Part shown: piece after piece, positions 34,069-47,299 of the stretch
Layout of the letters: every line of letters starts with the position of its first letter
Numbering within the stretch: position 1 is the stretch's first letter
DNA from: Hygrocybe punicea
Lineage: Eukaryota; Basidiomycota; Agaricomycetes; Agaricales; Hygrophoraceae
Assembly (NCBI GenBank): GCA_963556145.1
Contig: OY744461.1
Coordinates: 3,224,001 to 3,288,000 of the forward strand
Direction: 5' to 3'
DNA length: 64,000 nucleotides
The notes under the pieces: generated by a model
What the model saw: only the letters and a program-made list of their open reading frames with translations
What the model was told of the DNA's origin: nothing
Databases searched by the model: none
Made by a program: the position numbers and the translations under genes

Positions 34069-34263
34069 AAATGATCAATGATTAGAGGACCCCATAATAT
34101 TATAACGTTCATGATTTCGCAGAGCGGCAAGACTCTACCGTACTTTGTTAGATCTCTCTCTCATCGCTTGTTGCCGTTGTCGAGCTTGAGCATACAGCCT
34201 GAAACGGCCTTGTTCGACGTCCTCCACGCTCCCGATTCACCGTCTGAAGTTGCCAGCAACGCC

Positions 34264-36162
34264 ATGATAACGCCTGTCCGAGTCATCCTCCTCACTCTCC
34301 CGGTCGAACTCATCTGTTATATTCTGGCAGAGCTGGACGTCTTTGATCTCCTCCCCTGCAACCTAGTGAGTCCCTCCATTCTCGCCATCTCACAATGCGT
34401 CTCAACCCTTCTCAGGTCTGTAAATGCCTCCGAAAAGCTATTCTAAAATCTTCACGCCTGCAATATAGGATAGAGCTCGTAAGGCATCGCATGGTCTCTG
34501 TCCTCCCATTCTCAATTGGCAAGCCTCTCGCTGCACGCCTTAATATTCTCCGTGACCGCGAGCAAGCATGGAAGCGTCTTCGATGGAGGAGCAAGCACAC
34601 CCTGCATTTTCCAGTGTCTGGTTCCGTATATGAATTCGTCGGTGGGATATATGCAAACGGGCGGGAGGACGGCGGCAGGGTGGCTGCGTCCATCTCGTTC
34701 TTCCAGCTCCCTTCTGCCGACACCCGTCCTGATAATGAGCTGAAGACATGGACTCACAATATGGAATCGTTGTCAGTTATTGATTTTACGATGGACCCGA
34801 TGCAGGACCTATTGGTTCTAGTTTGCCTTGCGCAGTCAGAGTACGTTTCGAACATGATTTCCTCTCACTCCTTTTGACTGATGGAGTCTCTGCACACGTC
34901 TCGTCTAGGTCAGGATTTGTGTATGAAATACATTTGCGAACATTATCCACAAACGAACCGCATCCAAAAGCCCCCACATCTAAGCTCTGCTCTTTGTCCA
35001 AAGGGATATCTGGGGAATTTAACTCCGCAGAAACAGGCGCCTCCTTGAGGGTCCAAGTCGCCGGGCACTTGCTTGCATTACTGGTGAAGGAGGTGTTGGA
35101 CGGCTTCGAAGCGTGGGACGGCGTCGGCGCGCATCTCCAGATATGGAACTGGCATGTCTCCACCCCGAATACGGTACGTTTTGCTCATTCGCTGAATCCA
35201 AACACCATCGAACCCTCCTCCTTGCACAGTGCACCATGGTTCGCATGGCGGGGATAGACGACTTCTGCTTCCTTTCACGGGACACCGTCCTGGTTGTCGC
35301 GCCTGTTGGCAGATTAGAAGTCTGGACGTTCCCGGACCCTGCCGTAAGCATGAGCCCACTTGTCCAGAGGGCCATGTTCGAGCTCCCGCCCCTATCTCAA
35401 GGGTTCATGTACTGGTACATCTCTATGAGCTGCAACCCTTCGGAGGGGTACCTCCCAGGGCGTGCTGATGTGGTGACAGGGACTCAGGAAGGATCCTCTG
35501 CAGCGGCGATGCCTTTCTACAATCCACGTCCTGACGAACGTATCCACGGTACGTACGTCTTTTTTTTTTTCACTCTTCCGAACCCCCGAAACTGAGAAGA
35601 AGTCTCAAGCATGCTGCGTATATGTCGTGAACTCCGACCACGTCGATGATGTGCAGGCTTTCGTCTTCTTCGTCAACATCAAGACCTTCCTTGAGCCTTG
35701 GCCGACCCGGCTGCCGCCGGTCGTCCCATGGGATGAGTGGGGCCCACAGAACACGCGGTGGTTTCCAGAGCTCCAAAACACGGATTGGCAACATGCCCTA
35801 TATGGGTATCGCACGGCGGACTGTGTGTCGGCAACCAAGGGAATGCGAGTGCGGGTGCGGAACTTTAATCCATATGCTGTGAAGCAATGTACAGGCGAGT
35901 TCACGTGGCGGGATGAGTGGAGGTGCAAGGTCGTAAAGGGACCGTCGATAGTGGTGACGAGGGGTGCATTCCAGCACGAAATAGAATCGCGGTTGCCGTA
36001 CACGGAGGTTGTGAGCGAAGATACATTCGATGTAACGAACGTAATGATTGATGAGTGTAGGATTTTGTTATTAAAGGTGAGACGGTCACCCTTAAAATTG
36101 AGTAGAATGCTCATTACGCTCATCAGGGTATTGATGGAAACCTCGCAGTCCTGACGATCTGA
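34264..36162 (+). CDS. F-box protein
   Basis: ATG 34264 opens an F-box: VILLTLPVELICYILAELDV, FDLLPCNLVCKCLRKAI across a GTGAGT intron. Five or six exons follow. The remainder (MQDLLVLVCLAQSE, LHLQIWNW-like segments, TVLVVAPVGRLEVWTFPDP) looks like the beta-rich substrate region of the large F-box family in Agaricomycetes. The last exon joins ILLLK to GIDGNLAVLTI with stop at 36160-36162. F-box proteins bring substrates to SCF ubiquitin ligases through Skp1. The substrate cannot be predicted. The gene is convergent with H2B. Confidence 0.82.
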
Positions 36163-36277
36163 GATTATCATGGATGCGAATAATATTCTATACCATGCGG
36201 AAGACTCGTGTAAAGATGACGAGACATCCAAATTATATATACGAAATACAACAGCTGATAATACAGAAACCTAAGAA

Positions 36278-36888
36278 TTTACTTTGCTCCTGCACTTGAG
36301 AACTGAAGCGGATTGCACAATGAGTATCGAGTAACGAGTCAGTCATAACTGCACCTACTTTGGTAACTGATTTGGTGCCTTCTGAGATAGCGTGTTTGGC
36401 CAGCTCGCCGGGGAGAATAAGGCGAACGGATGTTTGAATTTCGCGCGAGGAAATCGTTGATTTTTTCGAGTATGCCGCAAGCTCTGTTAAGCCGAGACGA
36501 TCAGTTGGCAGGAATTTGTGAAACAAGAAACAAGACGACTTACTGGATGCCTCGGAGGCAATGCGTTCGAAGATGTCATTGACAAACGAGTTGAGGATGG
36601 CCATTGCCTTGTTTGATATACCGGTGTCAGGGTGGACTTGCTTCAGGACTGCAGCGGAGGCAAAATTGGGTCATCGGCAGAGTCAACCTTGTCAGATATC
36701 CTACCTTTGTAAATATACGACGAATACGTCTCCTTGCGAAGCTTTCGGCGTTTCTTCTTCGGCTCACCGTCTGCGCCTGTGGGTGCGGGCTTCGCAGTCT
36801 TCTTTGCTCCCTTAGCGCCTTCGGTAGTCTTGGCGGGGGCTTTGGAGGCAGGGGCTTTGGAGGCAGTGGAGGCGGGTTTAGGTGGCAT
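36278..36888 (-). CDS. HTB1: Histone H2B
   Basis: ATG 36888 starts [20 protein letters not shown], a Lys/Ala/Pro-rich tail. The histone fold follows across introns: [88 protein letters not shown] and the last exon FSSAGAK (stop 36278-36280). The ubiquitinated lysine of yeast H2B corresponds to the SVTKFSSA-like end. Four exons. Divergent from H2A. Confidence 0.97.
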
Positions 36889-37178
36889 CGTTGATAATGG
36901 TGAAGCAAGGGTAGTGGTGGTTTGGGCGAAGAGTTGAATGGAACGGGAGAACAGGAGAAAACGTCTTATATATACACGCACGTGACTTTGAAGTTGTTTG
37001 GTTGTCGACGCGAAACGCGCATTTGTTGATTGTTTGTTGATTACGTCGCAGGTATAAATACGGGTGGACCGTGACTTGCTTTTTGCCTCAGAACTCTTTT
37101 ACCCACCACCACCACCATCACCACCACCACGCTTTACGTCTCCACTCTCGTCACCACTACTTTATTACACTCTCACAA
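36889..37178. promoter_or_regulatory. Divergent H2B-H2A promoter
   Basis: The 290-base intergenic region has TATATATA at 36967-36974, about 80 bases before the H2B ATG, and TATAAATA at 37053-37060, about 120 bases before the H2A ATG. A CAC/CAT-rich tract (37,100-37,130) lies in the H2A leader. A shared control region fits balanced histone expression. Confidence 0.75.
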
Positions 37179-37765
<587 letters not shown>

Positions 37766-38137
37766 ACTCTTTATTTATCTTTTCTTTTGCCGGTATCTTC
37801 GGTTGTAATCCTACTCCCTATTTTATATGACTTGTTCCTCTTACTGAACCTAAGGCCTAAGCGCTCAGTACGATGCCTACCGGGTGCATACGGAGAAATA
37901 TGACGGGAACCACATCACTAACGGTGACTAGTCGCGGTGACGATGAGATTAGCAGGTGCTTTTCAACGGTATATTTAATGGATAATAGATAAGTGGGTCA
38001 GTATTTATCAACATTCTATGATAGCAAGGTTGGAAGTTGGAATGTCCAGCGCCGAAGACCCAGCACTACAACCACTTCCCCATTGTGCATAATTAGACAT
38101 TTTGCACAATACGAACAGACCGACTCCAGGTTCTAGT
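37766..38137. other. Intergenic, nothing recognised
   Basis: This region between the H2A and KGD2 stop codons holds the 3' ends of the two convergent genes. No ORF or repeat stands out. Confidence 0.6.
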
Positions 38138-40017
38138 TCATGCAAGCAGCATCTTTCGAGGATCTTCAAGATAATCCCGGACTTTCACTGCCGCACGACA
38201 AACACCATCAGGATGTAGGAAGCGGTAGTCATAATAGAGAAACAAGACACCCACCAAGGAACGTGACCGCTTCCCGTCCATCCAACAACCGATGGTCATA
38301 GGTAAGCGCAACAACCATAATGGGGCGAATAACGATTTGTCCATTCACGACAACTGGCCGATCCTTGATTGCGTGCATACCTGTGCGAAATGGAATTTAA
38401 GTACAAACTGCTGCTACAACCGATGGAACGAACGACATGCCTAGGACGGCAGCTTGAGGCAAGTTGATGATAGGTGTGCCGTATAACGAGCCAAAGACAC
38501 CCCCATTTGAACTGAAATTCAATGGAAACATAAACATCGTCATCAAATCGGAATTTCAAGAACTCGCATGGTAAAGGTTCCACCGGCCATATCCTCAAGT
38601 GCAAGCTTGCCATCCCTAGCCTACGAGAACCGTCCTCAACGCATCAACTAATAATAACAAAAACAACAAAGTACCTTCTTGCCAAGCGCTGTAATTTCCT
38701 TCTCAATCTCCACAAACCCTAGGCTTTCCGCATTGCGCACGACGGGTGTGACAAGGCCCTTGGGCGTCGCAACGGCCACACTCAGATCGACATAGTCCCG
38801 ATACACGATCTCGTCTTCCTCGATCGAGGCATTCGCTGCGGGTATCTCCTTCAGCGCGAGAACGCACGCACGAGCGAACGCGCTCATGAACCCGAGCTTC
38901 ACGTCGTGTTCTTTCATCACCGCGTCCTTGTACCGCGCGCGCATCTCGATCAGCGAGGACATGTCGATCTCGTTGAACGTCGTTAATGAAGCTGCGGCAT
39001 TCTGTGACTCTTTGAGGCGCTCCGCGATGCGGAGGCGCATGCGGTTCATTTTGATCTGCGTCAAGATGAAGTGTCGGTTGGGTTGGGGAGTGTGATGGTG
39101 AGGTAATACGACGTACCCTGGTCTCGCTGCGGTTCCCGCTAACCCGCGGCATCTCAGTCGCTGCTTTGTCTTTCCCCTTGTCCGTCGCCTTTTTTGCTTC
39201 TGGTTTACTCTCCTTTGGGGCGACCGGAGGTGGTGCGGGGGGCTTACTTGGAGCGGTGCTCGCTGTTTGGGTTTTTGGTGCTTCCGTCGGTGGTTGATCT
39301 TCTTCTGGAGACTCCTTGGATTCTTGAGCGGCAGGTTCCTGGGTGCTGGGTGCTATGGGCCAGGGTAAATATACATTATCTCCGATAACGAGAACGAGAT
39401 GTGGGGGACATGCCTTCGCCAAGTTCGATCCTAAAGAGGTCCTGTCCAACAGTGACGGTATCCTCTTCTTTGGCCAACAATTCGACGAGCGTTCCGGCTT
39501 GTGGTGCGTTTACCTGAACATCGATCTAGTATACAAACCACGCGCTCGCACGTTGAGTGTGACAAAACAAAAAACGAAAGAAAAAAAAAGAAAGGTCAAA
39601 CCTTGTCGGTTTCGATGGTAGCCACTTCCTCATCCTGAGCGACGAAATCGCCCACTTGTTTTGACCACGTTTTCAGTGTTCCCTCCGTGATGGATTCCGC
39701 CATCTGAGGTACTTTGACAGTCTCGGCTATTCACCAAGAAAAAATATAAACCACAAACCAAAACACAAAACACAAAAACAAAAAAAAAGACGCACCTTGC
39801 AAGAGGGATGTCGAGTGGAACTTTGCCCTCCTAGTACTGAGACTAGCAATTTCCCTGTTACACACCCCCAAGCCCAAACAGCCCTGTTAACAACAGACCG
39901 TATACACACATACGTTTACGGAGCTCACCATGCCCTCGACATCGACAAGACGCGGATATTTTTCGTACTGGCAAGCCCACGCCCACGCGCGACAGCAATT
40001 ATTTGTCTCGAGAGCAT
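38138..40017 (-). CDS. KGD2: Dihydrolipoamide succinyltransferase (E2 of 2-oxoglutarate dehydrogenase)
   Basis: Start ATG 40017 gives a mitochondrial presequence ([17 protein letters not shown], later [11 protein letters not shown]). The lipoyl domain follows, [19 protein letters not shown], with the lipoyl lysine in VATIETDK and then [20 protein letters not shown]. After a Pro/Lys-rich linker, the catalytic domain has [73 protein letters not shown] and the active-site [10 protein letters not shown]. The end is [14 protein letters not shown]. No E3-binding domain is seen, as is usual for this E2. It transfers succinyl groups to CoA in the TCA cycle. About nine exons. Confidence 0.93.
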
Positions 40018-42108
40018 TATGGGATTGGACCGCCGTGTCCTGGGGGAGTGTACACAGTACAGCACCACCGCGCACGGAACTTAAGTTACTCAACGTAATC
40101 TGTTTGCATGTGTGTGCCTAGACCCTCGCACGTGACTTGATATAACACTGACAAATGGTTGACACGTTCACAACGATCATTCAACTCGCTACAATGCAGG
40201 CAGTTCTTCACACACGTTCAAAAAAAAATACAAGATTCAAACATTGGACATCGTTCGTACACCCCAAATATGCTCGACAACAATCAAGTCATACGACAAT
40301 ACATAACTGATAGGGAGGACCGACATGAAATTGATTGACTGGCTCCAAGCAATGCAACGGGGCGGCAAGACACCTGGATAGAAGAGGAGGATATGCCGGG
40401 GGAGGAGGGATGATAGTACAGATGACGATCAACGAGCCAACGACGACAAATGTAGCAGGAACATCAGACCATCATTTGAAGAAATAATGAGAAAGAAAAA
40501 AAGTTTGAACACGGAACAGAAGATGGGAGGATGAGAATGGGGAGGGGACTGTGAGGGACCACAAAAGAAAAGAGTATCTATGTATCAAAACGCAGAATAT
40601 AAAGACTATACGTAACAAGATCGTCAAGGAACGTGCAGGTGGAATCAAATCCATCCCACGCTGAGATGAGAGGAGGGAGTGTGTTGTTTGGCGGCAGCTG
40701 CCCGGCAGGCGACCGGGATGACCGCTATAGAATTAAATACAGTCTATGATAGGCGGCGTGGTGCCCAAGACAAAAGAAGCTTGGCTTTGTGTGTGCGGAT
40801 GCGGGAGTAAATCTGCAAGAAAACACCGTCAAATACAACTTTATTTATTACAAAATAGGTACTCACGGGAAAATACATCGAGAGAAGGGGAGGTGATTCG
40901 GGGGGAACGCCAAATATATGTCCAAGAACAACGAGTTGACTCCTTGAATCATTACGACAAGACAGAGGCGGGGAGGGTGAATATGTCATAAAGGATTCTT
41001 GAGTGGGGGAGGAGGGGTTATGCCCATGAACAAGCAATGCTGTAATGTAGGAACTGACTGGTACTTGATACAATGGTCGAGGACCGAGAAAAAGGATATC
41101 GGGCGGAAGAAAAGGTAGGGGGAAGACGGGGTGCGGTTAATGGGAGCACGTAAAGTGGGTGTGTGGACAATACTTTAGACGAGGAAGGAATAGCAGAATA
41201 GTGTGACTGGTAGTATTCACAGGCAATACTATAATTCCAAGCTCCAACGACACATTGCGAGCGGCTTCATGCGCATCCGAGGTGGCTCAGACGACATGTA
41301 ATAAATAGTCGGCGATCGAAATTGGCCGATGATCGTGAATACAGATGCGGACACGGCGACACATGGGTCGAAACCGGATAGTTGAGATTGTGAGGAGGGG
41401 GGGGGCCGTGTTCGGAGTCATCAAGGCATCTTTTGTACAAAACCCATCCCTGAAGGGAATGGAACAAGACGAGATAAAAAGTTAGAAAAAGAAATGCCGA
41501 TGCGAGGTATGCGAAAGCATGCAGTGCGTGTGAGGCGGTGATATTGACACATTGCGGGAAAGCTAAAGGGGAAATTGAGAAAAGACGGGGGGATGCCGGC
41601 GGAGCGATTTGTAGGCATGAGAAGTCGATTCCCCTCCAAAAGAGGAGTGTGCGCGGGTGTCCTGATCGTAGAGCCATTACCGTTAATCAAAACCGGGGAA
41701 ATATCGAACCGATAAGTGCAGAGGCCCAATCTAGCCAGATGAAGGAGGCGGAGGGGGGAGGTGGTAGGAAAGAGTAATGGAACTCCAGCTGCTCCAAAAT
41801 ATAAAACACCACAGGGGCCGAAGAAAACGCCGAATGAATAATGACATCTTGGAAGATATATAAAACACTTTTGAAACTTTGCGGAATTAATCATTATGCA
41901 GTTGGCACCGGCCGCGGTGGTCAAGTATTTTGACGTTTGTGGAATGCGATGGATGAAAAAATTAGATGGGGTAGTTTATGACACTGCTCTTGAACCTGGA
42001 TAAATCTAGTCTACCAATGAAATAAGTTAATATTCCTCAAGGCCACAACTGAAGCAAGAACTTACCTCTACACTTGCACGAAAACGAAATTAAAGAATGA
42101 AATGGCGT
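40018..42108. other. Long gene-free stretch (2.1 kb)
   Basis: Neither strand shows an ORF or motif I trust. It contains A-rich runs and G/A-rich segments. It lies between the KGD2 start and the stop of the next minus-strand gene, so it holds one promoter and one 3' end. A non-coding RNA or a small spliced gene cannot be excluded. Confidence 0.5.
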
Positions 42109-43529
42109 TTAAGCCAAAGCGCCAAAGCTTGGTGGGGGAAGCTCGTCGGGGCTGGGCGAATTCTGGAACACGGAACTCGCAAAATACCCCGCATTGTCCT
42201 TGCTAAGTCCAACACTGCTGGAGGGGCTGCGCCTCTTGGGGAACAAGCCAAAAAGCATGTGGAGTTCATCAGAATTTAGTAACCCTGTGTCTTCGTCAAA
42301 GGACAGGTTGAACACGCCCTCGCTCGGCGTACGCTGATGGCGGGTACGGGTTGGCGTCGACGGCGTCGGGCTGTGGTAACCATCGAATGGAAAGGAAGAT
42401 GTGGACGAAAGCGGTGCCGTGCGTGGGCCAGCGTCATACGAGAGGCTGGTCTGCCACATCCCGTCCTTGGCGCTGCTGGACCGACGCCCGTAAACCGGAG
42501 TGGAGGGCGGAGTGTTATCTATAGTCATATCGTCACAGATGGGGAAAGAATCCCAATCGATGTCCGATGTAGAGTGGTTGGTGTCGGGACGACGAGAAGG
42601 CATGTGGGAAAGGACCGGATCAGAGCGGGAGATGTTGTCATGTGGCCTGGGGATGCTGCGAGGTACAGGGACTGCTCTGGAAGGCGGAGATGGGGATACT
42701 GGAGGTTGAAGGATGGGCTGACGTCGGGCAGCGAGCTTGCCGGAAGGGCGAGGGGCGAGTATCGGTGCTGGCTTAAGGGGAGTGAGAGTAAGAATTCCCT
42801 TTGGCCGAGTGCTATCCGAACCAGAGTCAGTGTCTGAGCTGGAGTTGGAATTGACGACGAAAGGGTCAAAATGGTTGGAAGTATGATTGGAACTCCTAAG
42901 CGAAAAAGATTTTGAATAAGAATGGGCAGGGTGAGTAAAGTTGGGGCCCTCTGCCTGCGAGGATATTGGTACAGGAGGAGATGGTTGACGGTTATTGTTG
43001 CGCCGTGCATGCCCGGTGACAGAAGAATGGGAAGCGCTTCTATTGAGAGTATCCCGAGGGGAAGAACGGGACTCGATGAGAATGGCTTGGGTGAATGGAG
43101 AGGGATTTGTTACCTTCTGGAGGTCTTATCTTTCGCAGGTTTAGCTTGCTGCCGTCCTCGCAAGGTCTTATCGGGTGATGGTGCAGGGGTTGCGGTCTGA
43201 ACCAAAGTTGACTTTTTATCCACAATGTCAACAGAAGGTTTTGGTGCTGGGGCTTTGGCTACGGCCGGAGGGACTATGGAAAGAGATTGGGGTGAGCGGA
43301 TACGCTGGGCTGCGGGTTTGAACTTGGGAGTGCGAGGCTGGCGTTGCTGTTGCAGCTGTTGCGTGTGCTGTTGCAGACGTTGTGGAGAAGGACGAGGGGG
43401 TTTTGAGAGGGAGAGAAGACCAGGTATGCAGGTTGCGTGGACGACGACGGCTGGCGGTGCTGAAGGGTGTCGGCGATGCTGAAAAGGCGGGTTCAGAGGG
43501 AGAGAGGAAGGCTTCTGGCAGAGAATCAT
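42109..43529 (-). CDS. Disordered Ser/Pro-rich protein, unknown function
   Basis: Start ATG 43529 (MILCQKPSSLPLNPPF). A Gln-rich patch (QQHTQQLQQQRQP) and basic Pro-rich sequence (PDKTLRGRQQAKPAKDKTSR) precede an intron near 43,100. The second exon is Ser/Asn/Pro-rich (GHARRNNNRQPSPPVPISS, GILTLTPLKPAPILAPRP). The C-terminus has acidic and aromatic motifs: DIDWDSFPICDDM, GVFNLSFDEDTGLLNSDELH and SPDELPPPSFGALA. No domain is recognised; the short linear motifs suggest a regulator. The exact intron end is uncertain. Confidence 0.65.
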
Positions 43530-44662
43530 GGTGAAGAGATACGGTAAAAGAAAAAGATAGAGAATTGTTGCGGACGATGGTGGTGGAGAATAAGAAGGAG
43601 GCGATATGGGTGGGCTTGAGGCAGGAGGGTGTGGTAGCGTGGGATTCAGAAGGCACCCTCGTTTTCAGTCGGGGGCTCATTCCGCTTGTGGTGCGATTTA
43701 AAACTCCGTGCTCTTATTCTACGGCATTCTCCGGCTTCTGATACAGAGACCACATGTCCAGCCGAGTTGCCTTTTACGGCAGCTCCGGCATCGGTGGCGC
43801 CACCACACGGGACAACTGACCTGTCCCCGATCCCCGAATACCAGGAACTAATCCTATACGTGGCAACTGCAACTGCACTGTATACTCTTGGCCCTTGATG
43901 TCTGCCGGAAGTGGATACCAGTTGCCAGAATGAGCATGCAGGATCCGCAATTAATCCTTGTCAAGCTGCGGATTCATCGGCTTGTAATCTCGGGCCCTTG
44001 AAAAGCTTGTACCGCATTGATGGGTCTCCGAAATGAGTGAAGCACGCAATTCATTCGATAGCGTGTGCAGCCGTGATCGATGCGTTCCGTCACAACCACA
44101 GGGTCAAGGTCCCGCCCCTGCCGACACAGCGTTAATTGTTCTTTCGTTGTCGCCCGCCAATATTAATAATGCCTCGAAGAGGACAATGAGCGTTTACGAT
44201 ACACAATGCCTGGACCTCTAGCTTTAGTCCTCTATTCGTTCATATTATTCTCGTCAACTTCCAGAACCAGACAACAGGCAAAGACAACAGGCGAAAACAA
44301 CAAGTCCCTTCCCAAGAAATCATCCCAGGATGTCAACCCAGTGATGTATCACAACAATCACCAAGAAGAATGATGAAGCCCTTGAAGCTTGAAGCTTGAA
44401 CGTGCACCACAAGCGCGGGGCAACAATACCCGTGAACTATAGACATCGGTTGAAATTGAGATAAGAAAACACCGTCATCCACGGGGTGCCCATTGCCCCT
44501 GAAACGGAGACAATCAGGAGCGTAGCGGTCGCACATGAGCCGACGATATTATATAGTCGAGACAGTGGTAGCGCATAAAAATAACAAGGAGTCAACCCTC
44601 GACGCAAGACAAGGTGGTAAATTTTCTGTTATAAGCTTACACTTGTAACATGTAACCCTTCT
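43530..44662. other. Intergenic, nothing firm
   Basis: Short ORFs at 43,686-43,898 and 44,033-44,221 lack family resemblance. The part nearest 43,680 is probably promoter and leader of the disordered-protein gene. No repeat was recognised. Confidence 0.5.
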
Positions 44663-45666
44663 TCAGCTCGAAACTTTCTGCAACCAAGAAGCTGGATAGG
44701 CGCACTGGAAGTTCAGAATTTCATCTATTTCTTCCGCGGAGGACGACGACATAGAGCTGTCCTGTTGCTCGCAACTGAGTCGGCCTGTCTTCAGGTCGTC
44801 GTTTCTTGAGGCTACTATAGGGAATTCGAAGACACCCCAGATAGCACCAGCATGACACCGACAAGAGGTGAAATATTTCTGCCGAGTTTTCGTCGACCAC
44901 GGAGAAGCTACAAAACCGAGATAGTTCCACCTACGAAAAAAAAAAAGGATGACTTCTCGGTCAATGTCGCTGTCCACGATACAAGACGACGGCAGTCCAA
45001 ATTGACTTCTGCTGTGTCATGTACGTACATATTGTTCTGGATTGATTGACCAATGCCTAGCTGATTCAGCGCGTGAGCTTCATGAAAAGGTCAGATGAAC
45101 TGTATGTTAATACCGGGCCCAAATTGCCACTACATTCTTCGATCAACTTATCGAAGTCGATTGCCGGCCAAACAAGAGTGAGACTCTATTGTCGCATCTG
45201 CTATCTTTGCATGGCAGCCATACGGATTGCGGTCCACGAGCGATTGGTGTATAATTCTTGCCGTCTCCAGTACTCGACCGCCTCCAGAGGATCTCTCCGC
45301 CACAAGAAATTTTGATCGATCTCTCCCGTTCGCATGCGCTCAGTCTACTAGCCTCATTCACAGCTCCATTGCCTACGTCAATTTCGGTTTGCGCACCAGT
45401 GTTGGACCCAAGGAGATTAGAGTTGACGGCGCGGATCACAAGTCTGTAACCGCTTCCCGGCCACGACTGAAGCAGGTTAGTACTAAGTTTTGCCGAAGAT
45501 GATGTCGTGGACGAAACCCGAAGCGGAGACAGTCATTTGGCGAGGGAGAAACATTCGGAGATAACTCCAGTATTCGGTGCACCACCAATGAAGAAAGAAA
45601 GCTTTGGGTATGGTCACCAAGACATGGATCCCGGGGGAGGAGCGTGGGACCGAAAATAGGCAGCAT
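44663..45666 (-). CDS. Possible spliced minus-strand gene, unrecognised
   Basis: Several minus-strand stretches look coding: SRGREAVTDLVIRAVNSNLL and DVGNGAVNEASRLSACERER (45,480-45,310), FDKLIEECSGNLGPVLTYSS (about 45,150), then after a poly-T acceptor (TTTTTCGTAG) an exon ending ILNFQCAYPASWLQKVSS at 44,663. Joins were not resolved and no family was recognised. Bases 45,667-45,945 hold nothing I can support. Confidence 0.3.
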
Positions 45667-45945
45667 GCCCGCGAAATAATATCTAGACGAAGTAATCGTC
45701 GTTCACCAGTGGTTGTCAGTACAGGCTAACTCGCCGTATGTTCTTCGCATACTTGTTGAGCAACACCGTGACGGCAATATACTTGCGCGAATAGTGGGGA
45801 TTGTCCCGGAAGACGCAGATTCAGCCATCAAATTTAGTAAGATAAAGGTGTAGTATATAGGTTATCGTATGGACGACTATGTAATGTAATTAATTGGCTT
45901 GTTCAAGATTCCGTCCATCGTAAACAACGTTATATAACGACTGGG

Positions 45946-47299
45946 ATGTCTACGAACCAAATCAGTCAAAAGAGGATCGCCGCTCGCATCCGCGCAGCGC
46001 TTGGCACGGTTTCCAGAACGACAGACCGGGATTGGCTGCTTAGACATCTACTGGATGAAGTGGTGATTTCAGCTAGTTCCCAATCCTTAGGTGTCTCGTG
46101 CCCTGATTTCTTGATTCCAGCTGGACCCATTGCAGCTTGCAGAGAATGAGCCAGTACCTCACATCATCCTTGATCTCGGAGGTATGTTGTTGGAAAAGGG
46201 GTGGATGGAGGACCCAGAATTTCCAGCTAAAATCGTGTCGACCCTTGGGTCCTTGCTGGAGACGGTGAGTGAGGACGAGGAGGATGAGGACTTGGGAGGA
46301 AACCAGTGGTGGTTAGAGGGAAATGAATCAGATTTTGAACCAGTCGGTGATTGGTTATCTCAGCCAACGTCCGGGTTATTTCTTCTAACAGGACACACGT
46401 CTGACAAGTAGCGACCAAACCCAAATGCAACAACTTGGTAGAAATGAATCCGACTCCGCCCCCGAAAAAAGTTCTGGAACGATTCACCATGAGCCTCTCT
46501 GATGACGACTCGATAGAAGAGGCCAGACATGAATTATCGCATAAAAGACGACGCCCGGTGAGGTCACCAGTCCACTTTCAGGACGAGGACGAGGACGAGG
46601 ACGAGGAGAAAGAGTCGCCAGTATTTTCTCAAAAGAAGCCAAGATTAAGCGCAAATGGGAACAAGGGGAAAGGCGGTGAGCAAGTTGGGGAGGGGGATCT
46701 GGAAATCCAAATGGTTCACGAGCAACCGTCTACTACGAAGAAAGCAGCGAATGGAGCCGGGGTCAAGGGGAAGCAGGCGGTCAATCAGCAGAAGGCACCA
46801 CTGGCAAGTGGCTTTCCAGTATCAAATTTAAATAACCTTGAGACGCCGGTAATAGGTCTGCAACTACTGCAAGACCAAGAGTTTAAAATGCGTCTGGATA
46901 AGTAACAAATCCAAATTTAAGAAGGCATGCGCGGCCTGTTCCACCAGGAAAACGAAGTGCCAAGTTGACGGTGAATTACATGTTCTAATGTCAAATCCTC
47001 CACCAAACAACCTAATCTTTCCTTCAGGACAACCACCGTTTCGGATGACCCAGACAAAGGATGTTAGGTCCTCAAAGCCATCCACGCTCCCGCTTGCCGA
47101 CACCGAAGATATAGCAGGCACAACCTCCTGTGGTATTATTACTGAACTTGTCCACAGGCTGGAGATCGTAGAGCGGCAGTATCATGAAGAGAAGGATGCC
47201 CTGGAGCGCTGGTACCAGGAGGAGAAGGATGAGCTTTTGTCGATTCTGGAAAATACCGTGCAGGCTCTCCGGACTTCTGTGAGTCCAATTCGCTTCTGA
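45946..47299 (+). CDS. Uncharacterised nuclear-type protein with Cys cluster and coiled coil (full copy)
   Basis: Exon 1 (ATG 45946, MSTNQISQKRIAARIRAALG) ends HLLDEV. A 58-base intron leads to LDPLQLAENEPVPHIILDLG and, after further exons, to an acidic/basic segment (MSLSDDDSIEEARHELSHKR, then DEDEDEDEEKE). An intron of about 75 bases (GTAATAGG...TTTAAG) joins NNLETP to KACAACSTRKTKCQVDGELH, a C-x2-C-x6-C half cluster like part of a Zn2Cys6 finger. It ends in a coiled coil (ELVHRLEIVERQYHEEKDAL). The join between 46,411 and 46,435 is unresolved. The 3' half is duplicated at 50,115-51,106. DNA binding is inference. Confidence 0.55.

Noticed and set aside
35605..36231. Minus-strand ORF of 208 residues
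   Set aside because: It is antisense to the last exons of the F-box gene and has no domain.
38703..39449. Long minus-strand ORF of 248 residues
   Set aside because: Only its first part is a real KGD2 exon (linker); the rest is out of frame with the catalytic domain in the parallel frame.
43228..43680. Alternative start MSPRLKTRVPSE for the disordered protein
   Set aside because: This frame does not continue into the downstream exon; the frame starting at 43529 does.
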